Of a DNA stretch of 60,654 nt, positions 1 through 7,701 are shown piece by piece. Every line of letters starts with the position of its first letter. Position 1 is the stretch's first letter. The stretch comes from Solirubrobacterales bacterium (GTDB taxonomy: Bacteria > Actinomycetota > Thermoleophilia > Solirubrobacterales > Solirubrobacteraceae): the NCBI GenBank assembly GCA_019240115.1, contig JAFAYV010000012.1:1-60654 (forward strand), in the 5' to 3' direction. A program made the translations under genes and the position numbers. The notes beneath the pieces were generated by a model that was not told where the DNA came from, ran no database searches, and saw only the letters and a list, made by a program, of their open reading frames with translations.

Positions 1-1613
1 GGGCCGGGCTCGAGCCCGACGAGATCGAGCCGTACGGGCGCTACAAGGCCAAGGTCACGCTCTCGGTGCTCGATCGGCTCAAGGAACAGAAGGACGCCAA
101 GATCGTGGTCGTCACGGGGATGACGCCGACCAAGGCCGGCGAGGGCAAGACCACGACGCTGGTCGGGCTGACCCAGGGCCTGGGCGTGATCGGCAAGAAC
201 CCCGTGGCCTGCCTGCGCGAGGCCTCCGTCGGACCCGTGTTCGGGATCAAGGGCGGCGCCGCCGGCGGCGGGCTGACCCAGGTGGTGCCGATGGAGGACC
301 TCAACCTGCACTTCACCGGCGACATCCACGCCGTCGGCGCGGCCAACAACCTGCTGGCGGCGATGATCGACGCCTCGATCCTGCACGACAACCCGCACCG
401 CATCGATCCGCTGCGCGTCGGGTGGCGCCGCGCCGTCGACATGAACGACCGGGTGCTGCGCCACATCACCGTCGGGCTCGGCGGCGCCGCCAACGGCTAT
501 CCGCGCGAGACCGGCTTCGACATCACGGCCGCGTCGGAGGTGATGGCGATCATGGCCGTGGCCACCGACCTGCAGGACCTGCGCAAGCGGATCGGCCGCA
601 TCACGGCCGCCTACACGTTCGACGGCACGCCGGTCACCGCCGAGGATCTCGGCGCCGCCGGAGCGATGACCGTCCTGCTCAAGGACGCGCTGAAGCCCAA
701 CCTCGTCCAGACCCTCGAGGGCCAACCGGTGCTGATGCACTGCGGACCGTTCGCCAACATCGCTCACGGCAACAACTCGCTGATCGCCGACCTCATCGGA
801 CGCAAGCTCGGTGACTACGTCGTCACCGAGTCGGGCTTCGGCTCGGACATGGGGATGGAGAAGTTCTTCGACATCGTCTGCCGGTTCGGCAAGCTGACCC
901 CATCGGCGGCGGTGCTCGTCACCACTGTCCGGGCGATCAAGCACCACGCCGGCGTGCAGGACGACCCGCGCGTGGACCGTGCCGCGTCGCTGAACGCGAT
1001 CGAGGTCGGGTTCGCCAACGTCCGCCGTCACCTGGGCACGATCGCGGCGTTCGGGATGCCGGCGGTGGTGGCGGTCAACCGCCGTCCGGGCGACACCCGC
1101 GAGGAGATCGAGCTCGTCAAGCGGTTGGCCAAGGAGGACGGCGCGTTCGCCGCCGAGGCCAACGAGGGGTTTGCCAAGGGCGGGGCGGGCGCCGCCAACC
1201 TTGCCGAGGCGGTCGTCGAGGCGTGCGAGCAGCCGAACACCTTCCATCAGCTCTATCAGGATGACGAGCCGATCCAGGACAAGATCGAGACCGTCGCCCG
1301 CGAGGTGTACGGCGCCCAGGACATCTACCTGTATCCCGAGGCCGAGGCCAAGATCGGTCAGTTCACGCGCGACGGGCTCGGGTCGCTGCCGATCTGCATG
1401 GCCAAGACCCACCTGTCGCTGTCGGCCGACCCGACCCTGCTCAACGCCCCCGAGCACTTCACCCTGCCGGTGCGCGACATCCGCGCCTACACCGGCGCGG
1501 GCTGGCTCGTGCCGCTGTGCGGGGACGTGCTGCAGATGCCCGGCCTGGGCAAGGACCCGGCCGCGGTCAACATCGACATCGACGAGCAGGGGCGGACGAT
1601 CGGGCTGTTCTGA
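1..1613 (+). CDS. fhs: Formate--tetrahydrofolate ligase, 5'-truncated
   Basis: ATP-dependent ligation of formate to tetrahydrofolate, giving 10-formyl-THF in cytosolic one-carbon metabolism. The frame is open from base 3 with no start codon, so the window cuts off the N-terminus; about 536 residues remain of a family of roughly 555, so only some 20 are missing. The first residues (GRYKAKV) already match the family. The nucleotide-binding loop TPTKAGEGKTTT is encoded at 123-158 and a GFGSDMGMEKF segment follows near 835. It ends at TGA 1611-1613. The folate cyclodeaminase-like gene starts 19 bases later on the same strand, so the pair forms a one-carbon cluster. Identification is secure. Confidence 0.97.
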   Translation, partial: AGLEPDEIEPYGRYKAKVTLSVLDRLKEQKDAKIVVVTGMTPTKAGEGKTTTLVGLTQGLGVIGKNPVACLREASVGPVFGIKGGAAGGGLTQVVPMEDLNLHFTGDIHAVGAANNLLAAMIDASILHDNPHRIDPLRVGWRRAVDMNDRVLRHITVGLGGAANGYPRETGFDITAASEVMAIMAVATDLQDLRKRIGRITAAYTFDGTPVTAEDLGAAGAMTVLLKDALKPNLVQTLEGQPVLMHCGPFANIAHGNNSLIADLIGRKLGDYVVTESGFGSDMGMEKFFDIVCRFGKLTPSAAVLVTTVRAIKHHAGVQDDPRVDRAASLNAIEVGFANVRRHLGTIAAFGMPAVVAVNRRPGDTREEIELVKRLAKEDGAFAAEANEGFAKGGAGAANLAEAVVEACEQPNTFHQLYQDDEPIQDKIETVAREVYGAQDIYLYPEAEAKIGQFTRDGLGSLPICMAKTHLSLSADPTLLNAPEHFTLPVRDIRAYTGAGWLVPLCGDVLQMPGLGKDPAAVNIDIDEQGRTIGLF

Positions 1614-1619
1614 ACGCTG

Positions 1620-1625
1620 TAGGGT
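1620..1625 (+). promoter_or_regulatory. Candidate -10 box (TAGGGT), leaderless start
   Basis: TAGGGT ends 7 bases before the ATG at 1633, the spacing expected if transcription starts at or beside the start codon. It is one of a dozen TANNNT boxes at this spacing in the window. There is no clear -35 element. Inference from position and sequence only. Confidence 0.4.
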
Positions 1626-1632
1626 TGCGGCC

Positions 1633-2223
1633 ATGGAGGCAGGCGCCGGCGGGCTGGCCGAGCTGCGAACGTCCGAGCTGCTCGACCGGGTGGCCGCCCG
1701 CACGCCGGCGCCCGGCGGGGGCACGGTGGCGGCGCTGAGCTGCTCGCTCGCGGCCTCGTTGCTTCAGATGAGCGCCGCCTTCGACGAGACTCCGATGGGG
1801 GCCGCCTCGGGCGTGCGCGCGGACGCGCTGCGCGGCCGCGCGCTCGAGCTCGCCGAGCGCGAGCTGGGCTCCTATCAGCCGGTGCTCGAGGCCTTGGCGC
1901 TCCCGATTGCAGACCCCTCGCGCGAGGAGCGCCTCGCCGCGGCGCGCTCGGCCGCCTCGACGGCTCCCCTGGCGATCGCCTCGGTCGCCGCTCAGCTGGC
2001 GGGGATCGCCGCCGAGGTGATGACGAGCACGTCGGAGCACGTGATCGGCGACGCGCTCGTCGCCGCCGAGCTCGCCGAGGGCGCCTGCCGGGCGGCCACG
2101 CGGCTGGTCGAGGTCAATCTCGCCGGCGTCACCGACGATCCGCGGCTGAGCGAGGCCGCGGCGCTCGTCTCCTCCGCCGCCGAGTCGCGCGCCGAGGCGC
2201 TGCACAAGGCCGCGGACGGCTGA
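1633..2223 (+). CDS. Cyclodeaminase/cyclohydrolase family protein (FTCD C-terminal-like)
   Basis: A 196-residue all-helical protein of the formiminotransferase-cyclodeaminase C-terminal family, which acts on 5-formimino- or 5,10-methenyl-THF. The N-terminal APGGGTVAALSCSLAASLLQM stretch (around residues 24-44) is the family's glycine-rich signature, followed by long Ala/Glu helices. ATG 1633 was chosen because a longer frame upstream lies inside fhs and has the wrong composition. Directly downstream of formate-THF ligase, it most likely interconverts one-carbon folates. Whether it is a cyclohydrolase or a cyclodeaminase cannot be read from the sequence; no formiminotransferase domain is attached. 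Confidence 0.85.
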   Translation: MEAGAGGLAELRTSELLDRVAARTPAPGGGTVAALSCSLAASLLQMSAAFDETPMGAASGVRADALRGRALELAERELGSYQPVLEALALPIADPSREERLAAARSAASTAPLAIASVAAQLAGIAAEVMTSTSEHVIGDALVAAELAEGACRAATRLVEVNLAGVTDDPRLSEAAALVSSAAESRAEALHKAADG

Positions 2224-2260
2224 CGCCGGCACGCGCCGGCAGCGACGCCGCGCGGGGCGC

Positions 2261-2266
2261 TAGCGT
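2261..2266 (+). promoter_or_regulatory. Candidate -10 box (TAGCGT) of the IclR gene
   Basis: TAGCGT lies 6 bases before the GTG at 2273, leaving no room for a Shine-Dalgarno sequence. This fits a leaderless transcript. No -35 hexamer is recognisable. Confidence 0.35.
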
Positions 2267-2272
2267 CCGCGC

Positions 2273-3061
2273 GTGCCTTCTGCACCGCGATCGTCCTCGC
2301 GCTCGGTGGGCTCGGTGGCGCGCGCGACCGCCCTGCTCGACGCGCTCGCCGACAGCGACCTCGGGCTCGGGGTCAACGAGCTCGCGCGGCGCATCGACGT
2401 CAATGCGAGCACCGCGTCGCGCCTGCTCGCCACGCTGCAGGAGGCGGGTCTCGTCATGCGCTCGCCCGGAGGTCCCTATCGCCTCGGACTGAAGCTCCTG
2501 GCCCTGTCGGACCGGGTGCTCGCCCAGCTCGACGTCCGCGAGCTCGCCCGGCCGCTGCTCGCCGGGCTCGTGTCCGAGACCGGCGAGACCGCGACCCTGT
2601 CGGTGCCCGGGGAGGCAGAGGCGATCACCGTCGACTTCGTCCCCTCGCCGGCGAGCGTGGTCAGCATGGCCCGGGTCGGCCGACCGAGCGTCATGCACGC
2701 GACCGCGGTCGGCAAGGTGATGCTCGCCTTCGGCGGGCCCGCACTCGGCCGTCCGCGCGCGCCCGGCGAGGCCTACACCGAGCGCACGATCACCGACCCG
2801 GAGACGCTTGCCGCCGAGGTCGCCGAGGTCCGCGAGCGGGGCATCGCCGAGGCCGTCGGCGAGCGTGAGCCCGACCTCTCGGCGCTCGCCGTCCCGGTGT
2901 TCGCCCGCAGCGGCGAGCTGGCCGCGATCCTCGGGCTCCAGGGCCCGAGCTCCCGGCTGCCGACGGTCAAGCGCCGCGCGCTGCGCGAGCCGCTCGAGGC
3001 CGCGGCGGCCGAGCTCGCCGTCTCGCTCGGCGGTTTGGCGGATCGTCGGCGCCGGGACTGA
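2273..3061 (+). CDS. IclR family transcriptional regulator
   Basis: 262 residues. Residues about 12-75 form the IclR winged helix (VARATALLDAL, then the recognition segment NASTASRLLATLQEAGLV). The rest is the IclR effector domain with RVGRPSVMHATAVGKVMLAF and a C-terminal VPVFARSGELAAILGLQGP segment, the usual ligand-pocket motifs. These proteins bind small carboxylates and repress or activate adjacent catabolic genes. The GTG start at 2273 gives the normal family length. It is convergent with glycerol dehydrogenase downstream; its target is not evident, and the folate genes upstream are an unlikely one. The first residues are Ser/Arg-rich and probably disordered. Confidence 0.9.
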   Translation: MPSAPRSSSRSVGSVARATALLDALADSDLGLGVNELARRIDVNASTASRLLATLQEAGLVMRSPGGPYRLGLKLLALSDRVLAQLDVRELARPLLAGLVSETGETATLSVPGEAEAITVDFVPSPASVVSMARVGRPSVMHATAVGKVMLAFGGPALGRPRAPGEAYTERTITDPETLAAEVAEVRERGIAEAVGEREPDLSALAVPVFARSGELAAILGLQGPSSRLPTVKRRALREPLEAAAAELAVSLGGLADRRRRD

Positions 3062-3130
3062 CGGCGCGGCGACGGCCGGGTCCGTCGCCGCGACGACCCG
3101 CGGGTGCGTCGCCCGCGGGCCGTTAGGGTC

Positions 3131-4273
3131 TCACGCGCAGACGACGGGCAGCTCCTGGGTGCGCTCCAGCAGCCGGCGGCGAGTGGCGCCGATCGCGTCC
3201 GCGCTGCGCATCGCGGCGACGACCATCGCCGGGGTGACCGGGAAGGGCTCGTTGTGGATGGTCTCTCCTTCGGCGCACGCCAGTTCGGCGACCGGGCCCA
3301 GAGTCTCCGCGTCGGCCTCGACGCCGATGTCTGAGAGCGTCACCGGCAGGCCGACCCGCAGACAGAAGTCCACCACCTCGTCGATGAGCGCCTGCGGCTT
3401 GCCCTCGAGGACGAGCAGCCCGAGCACGCCGATCGCCACCTTCTCTCCGTGCCAATACTCATGGGTCTCGTGCAGCGCGGTGAGCCCGTTGTGGATCGAG
3501 TGCGCGGCGGCCAGGCCTCCCGACTCGAACCCCAGCCCCGACAGCAGCGTGTTGGCCTCCACGACGCGATCCAGCGCCGGGGTGACGATCTGCTGCTCCA
3601 CCGCCTGGCGGGCGGCCACCCCGTCGGCGAGCAGCGTGTCGTAGCACAGGCGCGCGAGCGTGGTCGCGGCGACGAGCGGCGGGCCGCCGGCCATCGTCGG
3701 CTGGCGGGTCTGCGACGACGTGTCGGCCTCGAAGAACGTCGAGAGGCCGTCGCCGATCCCGGCAACGAGGAAGCGCACCGGGGCGCGCGCGATCACGCCC
3801 GTGTCGATGAGGACGACGTCGGGGTTGCGGCCCCAGAAGCGGTACTCGAGGAACCCGCCGTCGTCCTCGTAGACGACCGACACCGCGCTCGTCGGCGCGT
3901 CGGTGGAGGCGATCGTGGGCACCAGCACCAGCGCCAGCTCGGCGGGATGCGCGACGGCCTTGGCCGTGTCCAGCGTCTTGCCGCCCCCGACGCCGACGAT
4001 GACGTCGGCGCCGGCCTCCTGCGCCGCCGCGGCGACGCGGTCGATCTCCCCCGGTGACACCTCGCCCCGAAAGTCGACCAGCGTGGCGTCGGACTGCGAC
4101 TCGAGCTGTGGGGCGAGCGCATCCTTGACGCCCGGGTCGACGAGGATCAGCGGCCGCTCTGACTTCAGCCGCGACAGCTCGTCCCCGAGCGAGTGCAGCG
4201 CTCCCTCGCCCTGGATGTAGCGCAGCGGCGCGGCGAACACCGCCGGCGGCCTGGACCCGTTGCTCTCGGCCAT
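3131..4273 (-). CDS. gldA: Glycerol dehydrogenase (iron-containing ADH family)
   Basis: 380 residues; NAD-dependent oxidation of glycerol to dihydroxyacetone in the cytosol. The nucleotide-binding GVGGGKTLDTAKA segment is at residues 94-106. The metal ligands of the family are present at the expected places: Asp175 (GIGDGLST), His258 (AAHSIHNG) and His275 (YWHGEK), nearly the same numbering as the Bacillus enzyme (173/256/274). A GGGAGAGAG-type ribosome site precedes ATG 4273. The neighbouring gene downstream of its start is an FAD oxidoreductase on the same strand, 53 bases away. Specificity for glycerol rather than a related polyol is inferred from overall resemblance to GldA. Confidence 0.88.
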   Translation of the reverse strand: MAESNGSRPPAVFAAPLRYIQGEGALHSLGDELSRLKSERPLILVDPGVKDALAPQLESQSDATLVDFRGEVSPGEIDRVAAAAQEAGADVIVGVGGGKTLDTAKAVAHPAELALVLVPTIASTDAPTSAVSVVYEDDGGFLEYRFWGRNPDVVLIDTGVIARAPVRFLVAGIGDGLSTFFEADTSSQTRQPTMAGGPPLVAATTLARLCYDTLLADGVAARQAVEQQIVTPALDRVVEANTLLSGLGFESGGLAAAHSIHNGLTALHETHEYWHGEKVAIGVLGLLVLEGKPQALIDEVVDFCLRVGLPVTLSDIGVEADAETLGPVAELACAEGETIHNEPFPVTPAMVVAAMRSADAIGATRRRLLERTQELPVVCA

Positions 4274-4326
4274 CTCTCTCTCCCTTCAGTGGACTCACTC
4301 AAGGTACCGGGCGGCCGCCGGGGGTA

Positions 4327-5625
4327 CTAGCTCCAGGGGTACGGGCTCGCCGACACCGGGTGCAGGTCTCCGGAGGCGAACCGGTCGTAGCGGAACGGGT
4401 GCAGCAGCGACGAGTGCTCCCCCGAGAGGGTCCGGGCGATCTCGCGCCCGACAGCGATCATCTTGTAGCCGTGGTTGGAGTCGGCGGCCACGAAGACGTT
4501 GTCGCGCATGAAGTCGAACACCGGGAAGTTGTCGGCGGTGAAGGCGCCGACGCCGCCCGAGCGGGTCTGGTGGTAGCGCCGACGCGCGCCGGTGAAGCGT
4601 CCCAGGCAGTGCGACAGCGCCGCCGACCACAGGTCGGGGAAGCCGGGGTCGACGGTCCCGGTCGGATAGGGGTCGACGGTGAACTCCGGCCCGACGGTCA
4701 GCGGCTGGGCACCGCCCTGGATCGAGGTGCGGTCGCGCTTGAAGTACACGCCCCAGGCCTCGTCGCAGACGAGGCTGCCGTCGTCGGCGAACAGCGGCTG
4801 GTCGGAGTCGACGTGGAGCACCGGCGATGGCCGTCCGTCGCGGGTGACGAACCCCTCGGGGTCGACGTCGACCTCGCCCTCCTGCAGGTACCAGTAGGTC
4901 CACATCGGCTGGTCGCGCCGCAGCGTGCCGTCGGGCTGACGGACGTCGAGGCGGTCGGGGAGGCCGAGCATCGACCACAGCGAGGCGATCCAGGGACCGA
5001 CGGCGACGACGACGCGCTCGACCTCGATCGCCCCGGCGTCGGTCAGCACGCGCGTCACCGACCCCGAGCCGTCGAGATCGAAGCCCGCCACCTCGACGCC
5101 GGTCGCGATCCGCGCCCCCGCCCGGACCGCGAGCTCGGCCAACCCCCGCATCGACTCGCGGTTGAGGCCGTAGCCGCCGGCGGTCTCGTGCAGGCAGACG
5201 GTCAGCCCCGGCGCGCGCCAGTCGTCGTAGAGCGCGCGCATGTGCGCGCGCACCTCACGAGCGCCGACGTAGAGCTGGGAGGGGTAGCCGATGCGCTGCT
5301 GGCGCTCGAAGACCGCGACGAGGTCGTCCTGCTGGGCGGCGGGGCCGAGCGCGATGTAACCGGTCGGGTGGTAGTGCAACCGTCGGGCCTGCGATTCCCA
5401 TACCTCGACGCACGCGGCCATCAGCTCCTGCATCGCGGGCTGGAAGTAGTTGTTGCGCACGACGCCGCAGGCGATGCCCGAGGCCCCGGCGCCGACCCCG
5501 GTCTTGTCGACCACCAACGCGGGCTCGCCGGCGCGGCCCAGATGCCAGGCGGTCGACAGCCCATGGATGCCGGCGCCGATGATCAGGGTGCGGGTGGAGG
5601 CGGGGATGCGATCGCTCACGGTCAT
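4327..5625 (-). CDS. FAD-dependent amine/D-amino acid oxidase family protein
   Basis: 432 residues of the DAO superfamily. The Rossmann motif LIIGAGIHGLSTAWHLG lies at residues about 13-29 and an acidic residue ends the second strand (ALVVDK). The middle (ITG/ATGVEVAGFD...VVVAVGPWIASL) is the typical FAD-return segment of sarcosine oxidase/glycine oxidase relatives; a C-terminal HGYKMIAVGREIA matches the substrate-side FAD loop. It probably oxidises a secondary amine or N-methyl amino acid; no covalent-flavin Cys motif was recognised. The likely ribosome site is TAGGA just before ATG 5625. A palindromic TTGC-N7-GCAA lies 17 bases upstream. Exact substrate unknown. Confidence 0.85.
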   Translation of the reverse strand: MTVSDRIPASTRTLIIGAGIHGLSTAWHLGRAGEPALVVDKTGVGAGASGIACGVVRNNYFQPAMQELMAACVEVWESQARRLHYHPTGYIALGPAAQQDDLVAVFERQQRIGYPSQLYVGAREVRAHMRALYDDWRAPGLTVCLHETAGGYGLNRESMRGLAELAVRAGARIATGVEVAGFDLDGSGSVTRVLTDAGAIEVERVVVAVGPWIASLWSMLGLPDRLDVRQPDGTLRRDQPMWTYWYLQEGEVDVDPEGFVTRDGRPSPVLHVDSDQPLFADDGSLVCDEAWGVYFKRDRTSIQGGAQPLTVGPEFTVDPYPTGTVDPGFPDLWSAALSHCLGRFTGARRRYHQTRSGGVGAFTADNFPVFDFMRDNVFVAADSNHGYKMIAVGREIARTLSGEHSSLLHPFRYDRFASGDLHPVSASPYPWS

Positions 5626-5642
5626 TCCTACGATCTGTCGCG

Positions 5643-5657
5643 TTGCTTATAACGCAA
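5643..5657. promoter_or_regulatory. Inverted repeat TTGC-N7-GCAA upstream of the FAD oxidase
   Basis: TTGC (5643-5646) and GCAA (5654-5657) flank an AT-rich core containing TTATAA, in an otherwise GC-rich region. It sits 18-32 bases before the minus-strand start at 5625, where a repressor would block transcription. It could be an operator or simply the -10 region (TATAAG on the minus strand). No regulator can be assigned. Confidence 0.3.
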
Positions 5658-5880
5658 TAGGAGTGGGATATGCGCAACACCGTAGACCGCGTCACGACAC
5701 CGGTCAAGCGGCTCCGGACTCGGGGCTCGCGGGGTTCGAGCCGCCCCAGCCGCCCGATTGCGGGCGCGTGCTGCTTACCGGGCAGACGATGGTCGAGAAC
5801 CCGCGCTGCTGACCGGCGATGAGTCTCGCGGGCTCGCCGGGTCAGAGCGGACAGGACGATCCGACAGGAGGCGACGCACG
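5658..5880. other. Intergenic region between divergent genes
   Basis: About 220 bases between the FAD oxidase and the DUF899 gene. A GGTTCGAG string near 5738 resembles a tRNA T-loop but no cloverleaf can be formed. Near its end, AGGAGG (5866-5871) is an excellent ribosome site placed 9 bases before ATG 5881, which is in frame with the DUF899 gene. No terminator or clear promoter seen. Confidence 0.4.
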
Positions 5881-6021
5881 ATGACCGGCCCGCTCGGCGA
5901 TGCCCACGCGGTGAAAGCCGCCGGCGCAGGATCTCGAGCGCGCAGGCCGCCGACGCGGAGGCCGCCGCGACCGGCCGGGCGACCGAGTCGACCGACAACC
6001 CCGACGACGAGGAGTCATCCG

Positions 6022-6699
6022 ATGAGCATTCCGACACCGCAGGTGGTCACTCCCGAGCAGTGGGAGGCGGCTCGCCAGGAGCTGCTGGTCAAGGAGAAGG
6101 AGCTGACCCGGGCCCATGACGCGCTCGCCGCCCAGCGGCGGCGGATGCCGATGGTCGCCGTGGAGAAGGCGTACGCGTTCGAGGGCCCGGAGGGCCGGGT
6201 CGGCCTGCTCGACCTGTTCGACGGGCGTCGCCAGCTGATCGTCTACCGCTTCTTCATGGATCCCGACATGTCCAACTATCCCGACCGCGGCTGCATCGGC
6301 TGCTCGCTCGGTGCCGACCAGGTCGGACACCTCGCCCACCTGCGGGCCCGGGACACCAACTACGTCGCCGTCTCCCGGGGCGCTCAGGAGCACCTCCAGG
6401 CCTATCGCGAGCAGATGGGTTGGAGCTTTCCCTGGTACACGACGCTCGACGACTTCTCGCAGGACTTCGGGGTCGGCGAATGGCACGGCACCAACGTGTT
6501 CCTGCGCGACGACGAAGATCGGATCTACCGCACCTACTTCGTCAACAACCGCGGCGACGAGACCGGGACGCTGTGGACGTTCCTCGACCTGACCCCCTAC
6601 GGACGCCAGGAGGAGTGGGAGGACTCGCCGGAGGGTTGGCCCCAGACCCCGCCGTACCGGTGGTGGGTCTATCACGACCTGTACGAGCGGGCCGGCTGA
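6022..6699 (+). CDS. DUF899 (thioredoxin-like) family protein
   Basis: 225 residues matching the DUF899 family, predicted thioredoxin-like fold, function unestablished. Family features: VVTPEQWEAARQELLVKEKE at the N-terminus, then RRRMPMVAVEK, YRFFMDPD, GCIGCSLGADQV (two Cys, about residues 93-96), and a C-terminal LTPYGRQE...YRWWVYHDLYE. ATG 6022 was chosen because conserved sequence begins right after it. However ATG 5881, in the same frame and with a perfect AGGAGG site, would add 47 Arg/Pro-rich residues; the part in between has better codon bias in a different frame, so I regard the extension as doubtful. Confidence 0.85.
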   Translation: MSIPTPQVVTPEQWEAARQELLVKEKELTRAHDALAAQRRRMPMVAVEKAYAFEGPEGRVGLLDLFDGRRQLIVYRFFMDPDMSNYPDRGCIGCSLGADQVGHLAHLRARDTNYVAVSRGAQEHLQAYREQMGWSFPWYTTLDDFSQDFGVGEWHGTNVFLRDDEDRIYRTYFVNNRGDETGTLWTFLDLTPYGRQEEWEDSPEGWPQTPPYRWWVYHDLYERAG

Positions 6700-6732
6700 G
6701 CCCGGTCGCGCGCCCGCGGCCGGCTTCGCGGG

Positions 6733-6984
6733 TCAGCGGCCGCCGCGGCGATGGATCACGAGCGCGCCGGCGGCCGCGCCGATCAGGAACGAGACGGCGA
6801 TGACGATGATCAGCGGCGTGCGCGAGGTGGTGACGATCCAGTCGACCTTGACCCGGTCGAGGTTGAGGACGCCGAAGAGGATCGCCAGCACGATCGCGGC
6901 ACCCGCGGCGCCGAGCCGGACCTTCTCCCGAGTCGACCGCAACCGCGTGCGGCGCCGGGGGCGGCCGGAGGATCGCGTGGTCAC
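6733..6984 (-). CDS. LapA-domain small membrane protein
   Basis: 83 residues with a basic N-terminal tail (about 1-24), a first membrane helix (about 25-43), a short loop with the family hallmark NLDRVKVDWIV, a second helix (about 56-75) and a basic end. This is the LapA (DUF1049) topology: two helices with the conserved N...V.....: segment. LapA proteins assist envelope assembly in proteobacteria; the role in actinobacteria is unknown. GTG 6984 is the start; a TAGACT box lies 8 bases upstream. It is monocistronic, convergent with the DUF899 gene. Confidence 0.8.
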   Translation of the reverse strand: MTTRSSGRPRRRTRLRSTREKVRLGAAGAAIVLAILFGVLNLDRVKVDWIVTTSRTPLIIVIAVSFLIGAAAGALVIHRRGGR

Positions 6985-6992
6985 GATCGGGC

Positions 6993-6998
6993 AGTCTA
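6993..6998 (-). promoter_or_regulatory. Candidate -10 box (TAGACT) of the lapA-like gene
   Basis: On the minus strand TAGACT ends 8 bases before the GTG start at 6984, so the transcript is probably leaderless. The same hexamer at the same kind of spacing precedes korA. Confidence 0.4.
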
Positions 6999-7017
6999 GT
7001 TGGCTGACCAGCCGCGA

Positions 7018-7494
7018 TCAGGCGCTGACACCGCGTCCGCGCCGCTTGATCTCGGCGAGCGCCTCGAGGCCGGCGCGCATCCCGGCGAGCTCCTCGGGCG
7101 CGATGATCGCCGCGAGCGCGGCGTCGACCTCGTCGACGCCGTCCCTGACCGCCGCCGCGGCCGCGCGGCCGCGCTCGGTCAGGGCGATCGTCATCCGCCG
7201 GCGGTCGTCGGGATTGATCTCGCGCGTCAGGTAGCCGCGCAGCACGAGCGTGTCGATGAGCTGGCTCGCCGCCTGCTTGGACACCTCGAGCGCCTCAATC
7301 AGCGAGCCCGCGCTCGCGCCGTGGTTGGCCATCCCGCCGAGCACGAACGGACCGTTGCGGGGGAGGTCGTCGCAGCCGGCGGACGCGAGGTGGCGCGCGA
7401 TCGCCTGGGCGTAGCTGCCGCGGGCGGCGCGCATGAGGCTCGGGAGGTTGGGCTCGTCAGGCGGATCGACGGCCGGCATCTCGACGTGGTTCAT
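7018..7494 (-). CDS. MarR family transcriptional regulator
   Basis: 158 residues. The winged helix covers about residues 45-110: recognition helix SKQAASQLIDTLVLRGYL followed by the wing REINPDDRRRMTIALTERG, the MarR signature (D-DRR). Flanking helices form the dimer interface. MarR proteins usually repress their own gene and a neighbour and release DNA when they bind phenolic or oxidant ligands. A perfect 9-bp inverted repeat overlaps the start codon, so autoregulation is very likely. A TACATT box 9 bases before ATG lies inside that repeat. The adjacent regulated target is unclear: upstream is glycerophosphodiesterase, same strand. Confidence 0.92.
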   Translation of the reverse strand: MNHVEMPAVDPPDEPNLPSLMRAARGSYAQAIARHLASAGCDDLPRNGPFVLGGMANHGASAGSLIEALEVSKQAASQLIDTLVLRGYLTREINPDDRRRMTIALTERGRAAAAAVRDGVDEVDAALAAIIAPEELAGMRAGLEALAEIKRRGRGVSA

Positions 7495-7520
7495 TGACTG
7501 TCAATGTACCAGACAGTCAA
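7494..7520. promoter_or_regulatory. MarR operator: perfect 9-bp inverted repeat
   Basis: TTGACTGTC (7494-7502) and GACAGTCAA (7512-7520) are exact reverse complements separated by 9 bases, giving an 18-base centre-to-centre distance typical of MarR dimers. The repeat overlaps the start codon of the MarR gene and the presumed -10 box (TACATT, 7504-7509 on the minus strand). Binding would block both polymerase and ribosome entry. That the MarR protein here binds it is inference from position. Confidence 0.8.
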
Positions 7521-7530
7521 GTGCATACAA

Positions 7531-7569
7531 TCCGCCGACCCCCCGACCTCCGGCTTGGGGGTCGGCGGA
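7531..7569. terminator. 13-bp perfect hairpin between GDPD and marR genes
   Basis: Arms TCCGCCGACCCCC (7531-7543) and GGGGGTCGGCGGA (7557-7569) are exact complements around a 13-base loop. It lies between the end of the glycerophosphodiesterase gene and the MarR promoter, both on the minus strand. No T-run follows, as is common for hairpin terminators in high-GC actinobacteria; it may also act as an mRNA 3' stabiliser. Confidence 0.55.
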
Positions 7570-7638
7570 GAGGGTCCGGGACATGGATGAAATCCACCAC
7601 GGCGCGAGAGAGCGCGCGGGGGTCGGTGAGAATGATCC

Positions 7639-7701
7639 GACTCACGACTCACGACTCACGACTCACGGCTCACGGCTCACGGCTCACGGCTCACGACTCA
7701 C
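7639..7701. repeat. Heptanucleotide tandem repeat, 9 units
   Basis: Nine consecutive 7-bp units, GACTCAC (five copies, at positions 1-4 and 9) and GGCTCAC (four copies, units 5-8), without a gap. The array overlaps the last codons of the glycerophosphodiesterase gene and supplies its stop codon (TGA, complement of 7684-7686). Degenerate heptamer arrays of this type are known as STRR in cyanobacteria; a second, different heptamer array is at 34671-34740. Confidence 0.9.

Noticed and set aside
5690-5770. tRNA-like string (GGTCAAGCGG ... GGGGTTCGAGCC)
   Set aside because: The T-stem does not pair beyond the first base pair with the TTC loop, there is no anticodon stem, and the distance between the D-like and T-like parts is about 12 bases too short.
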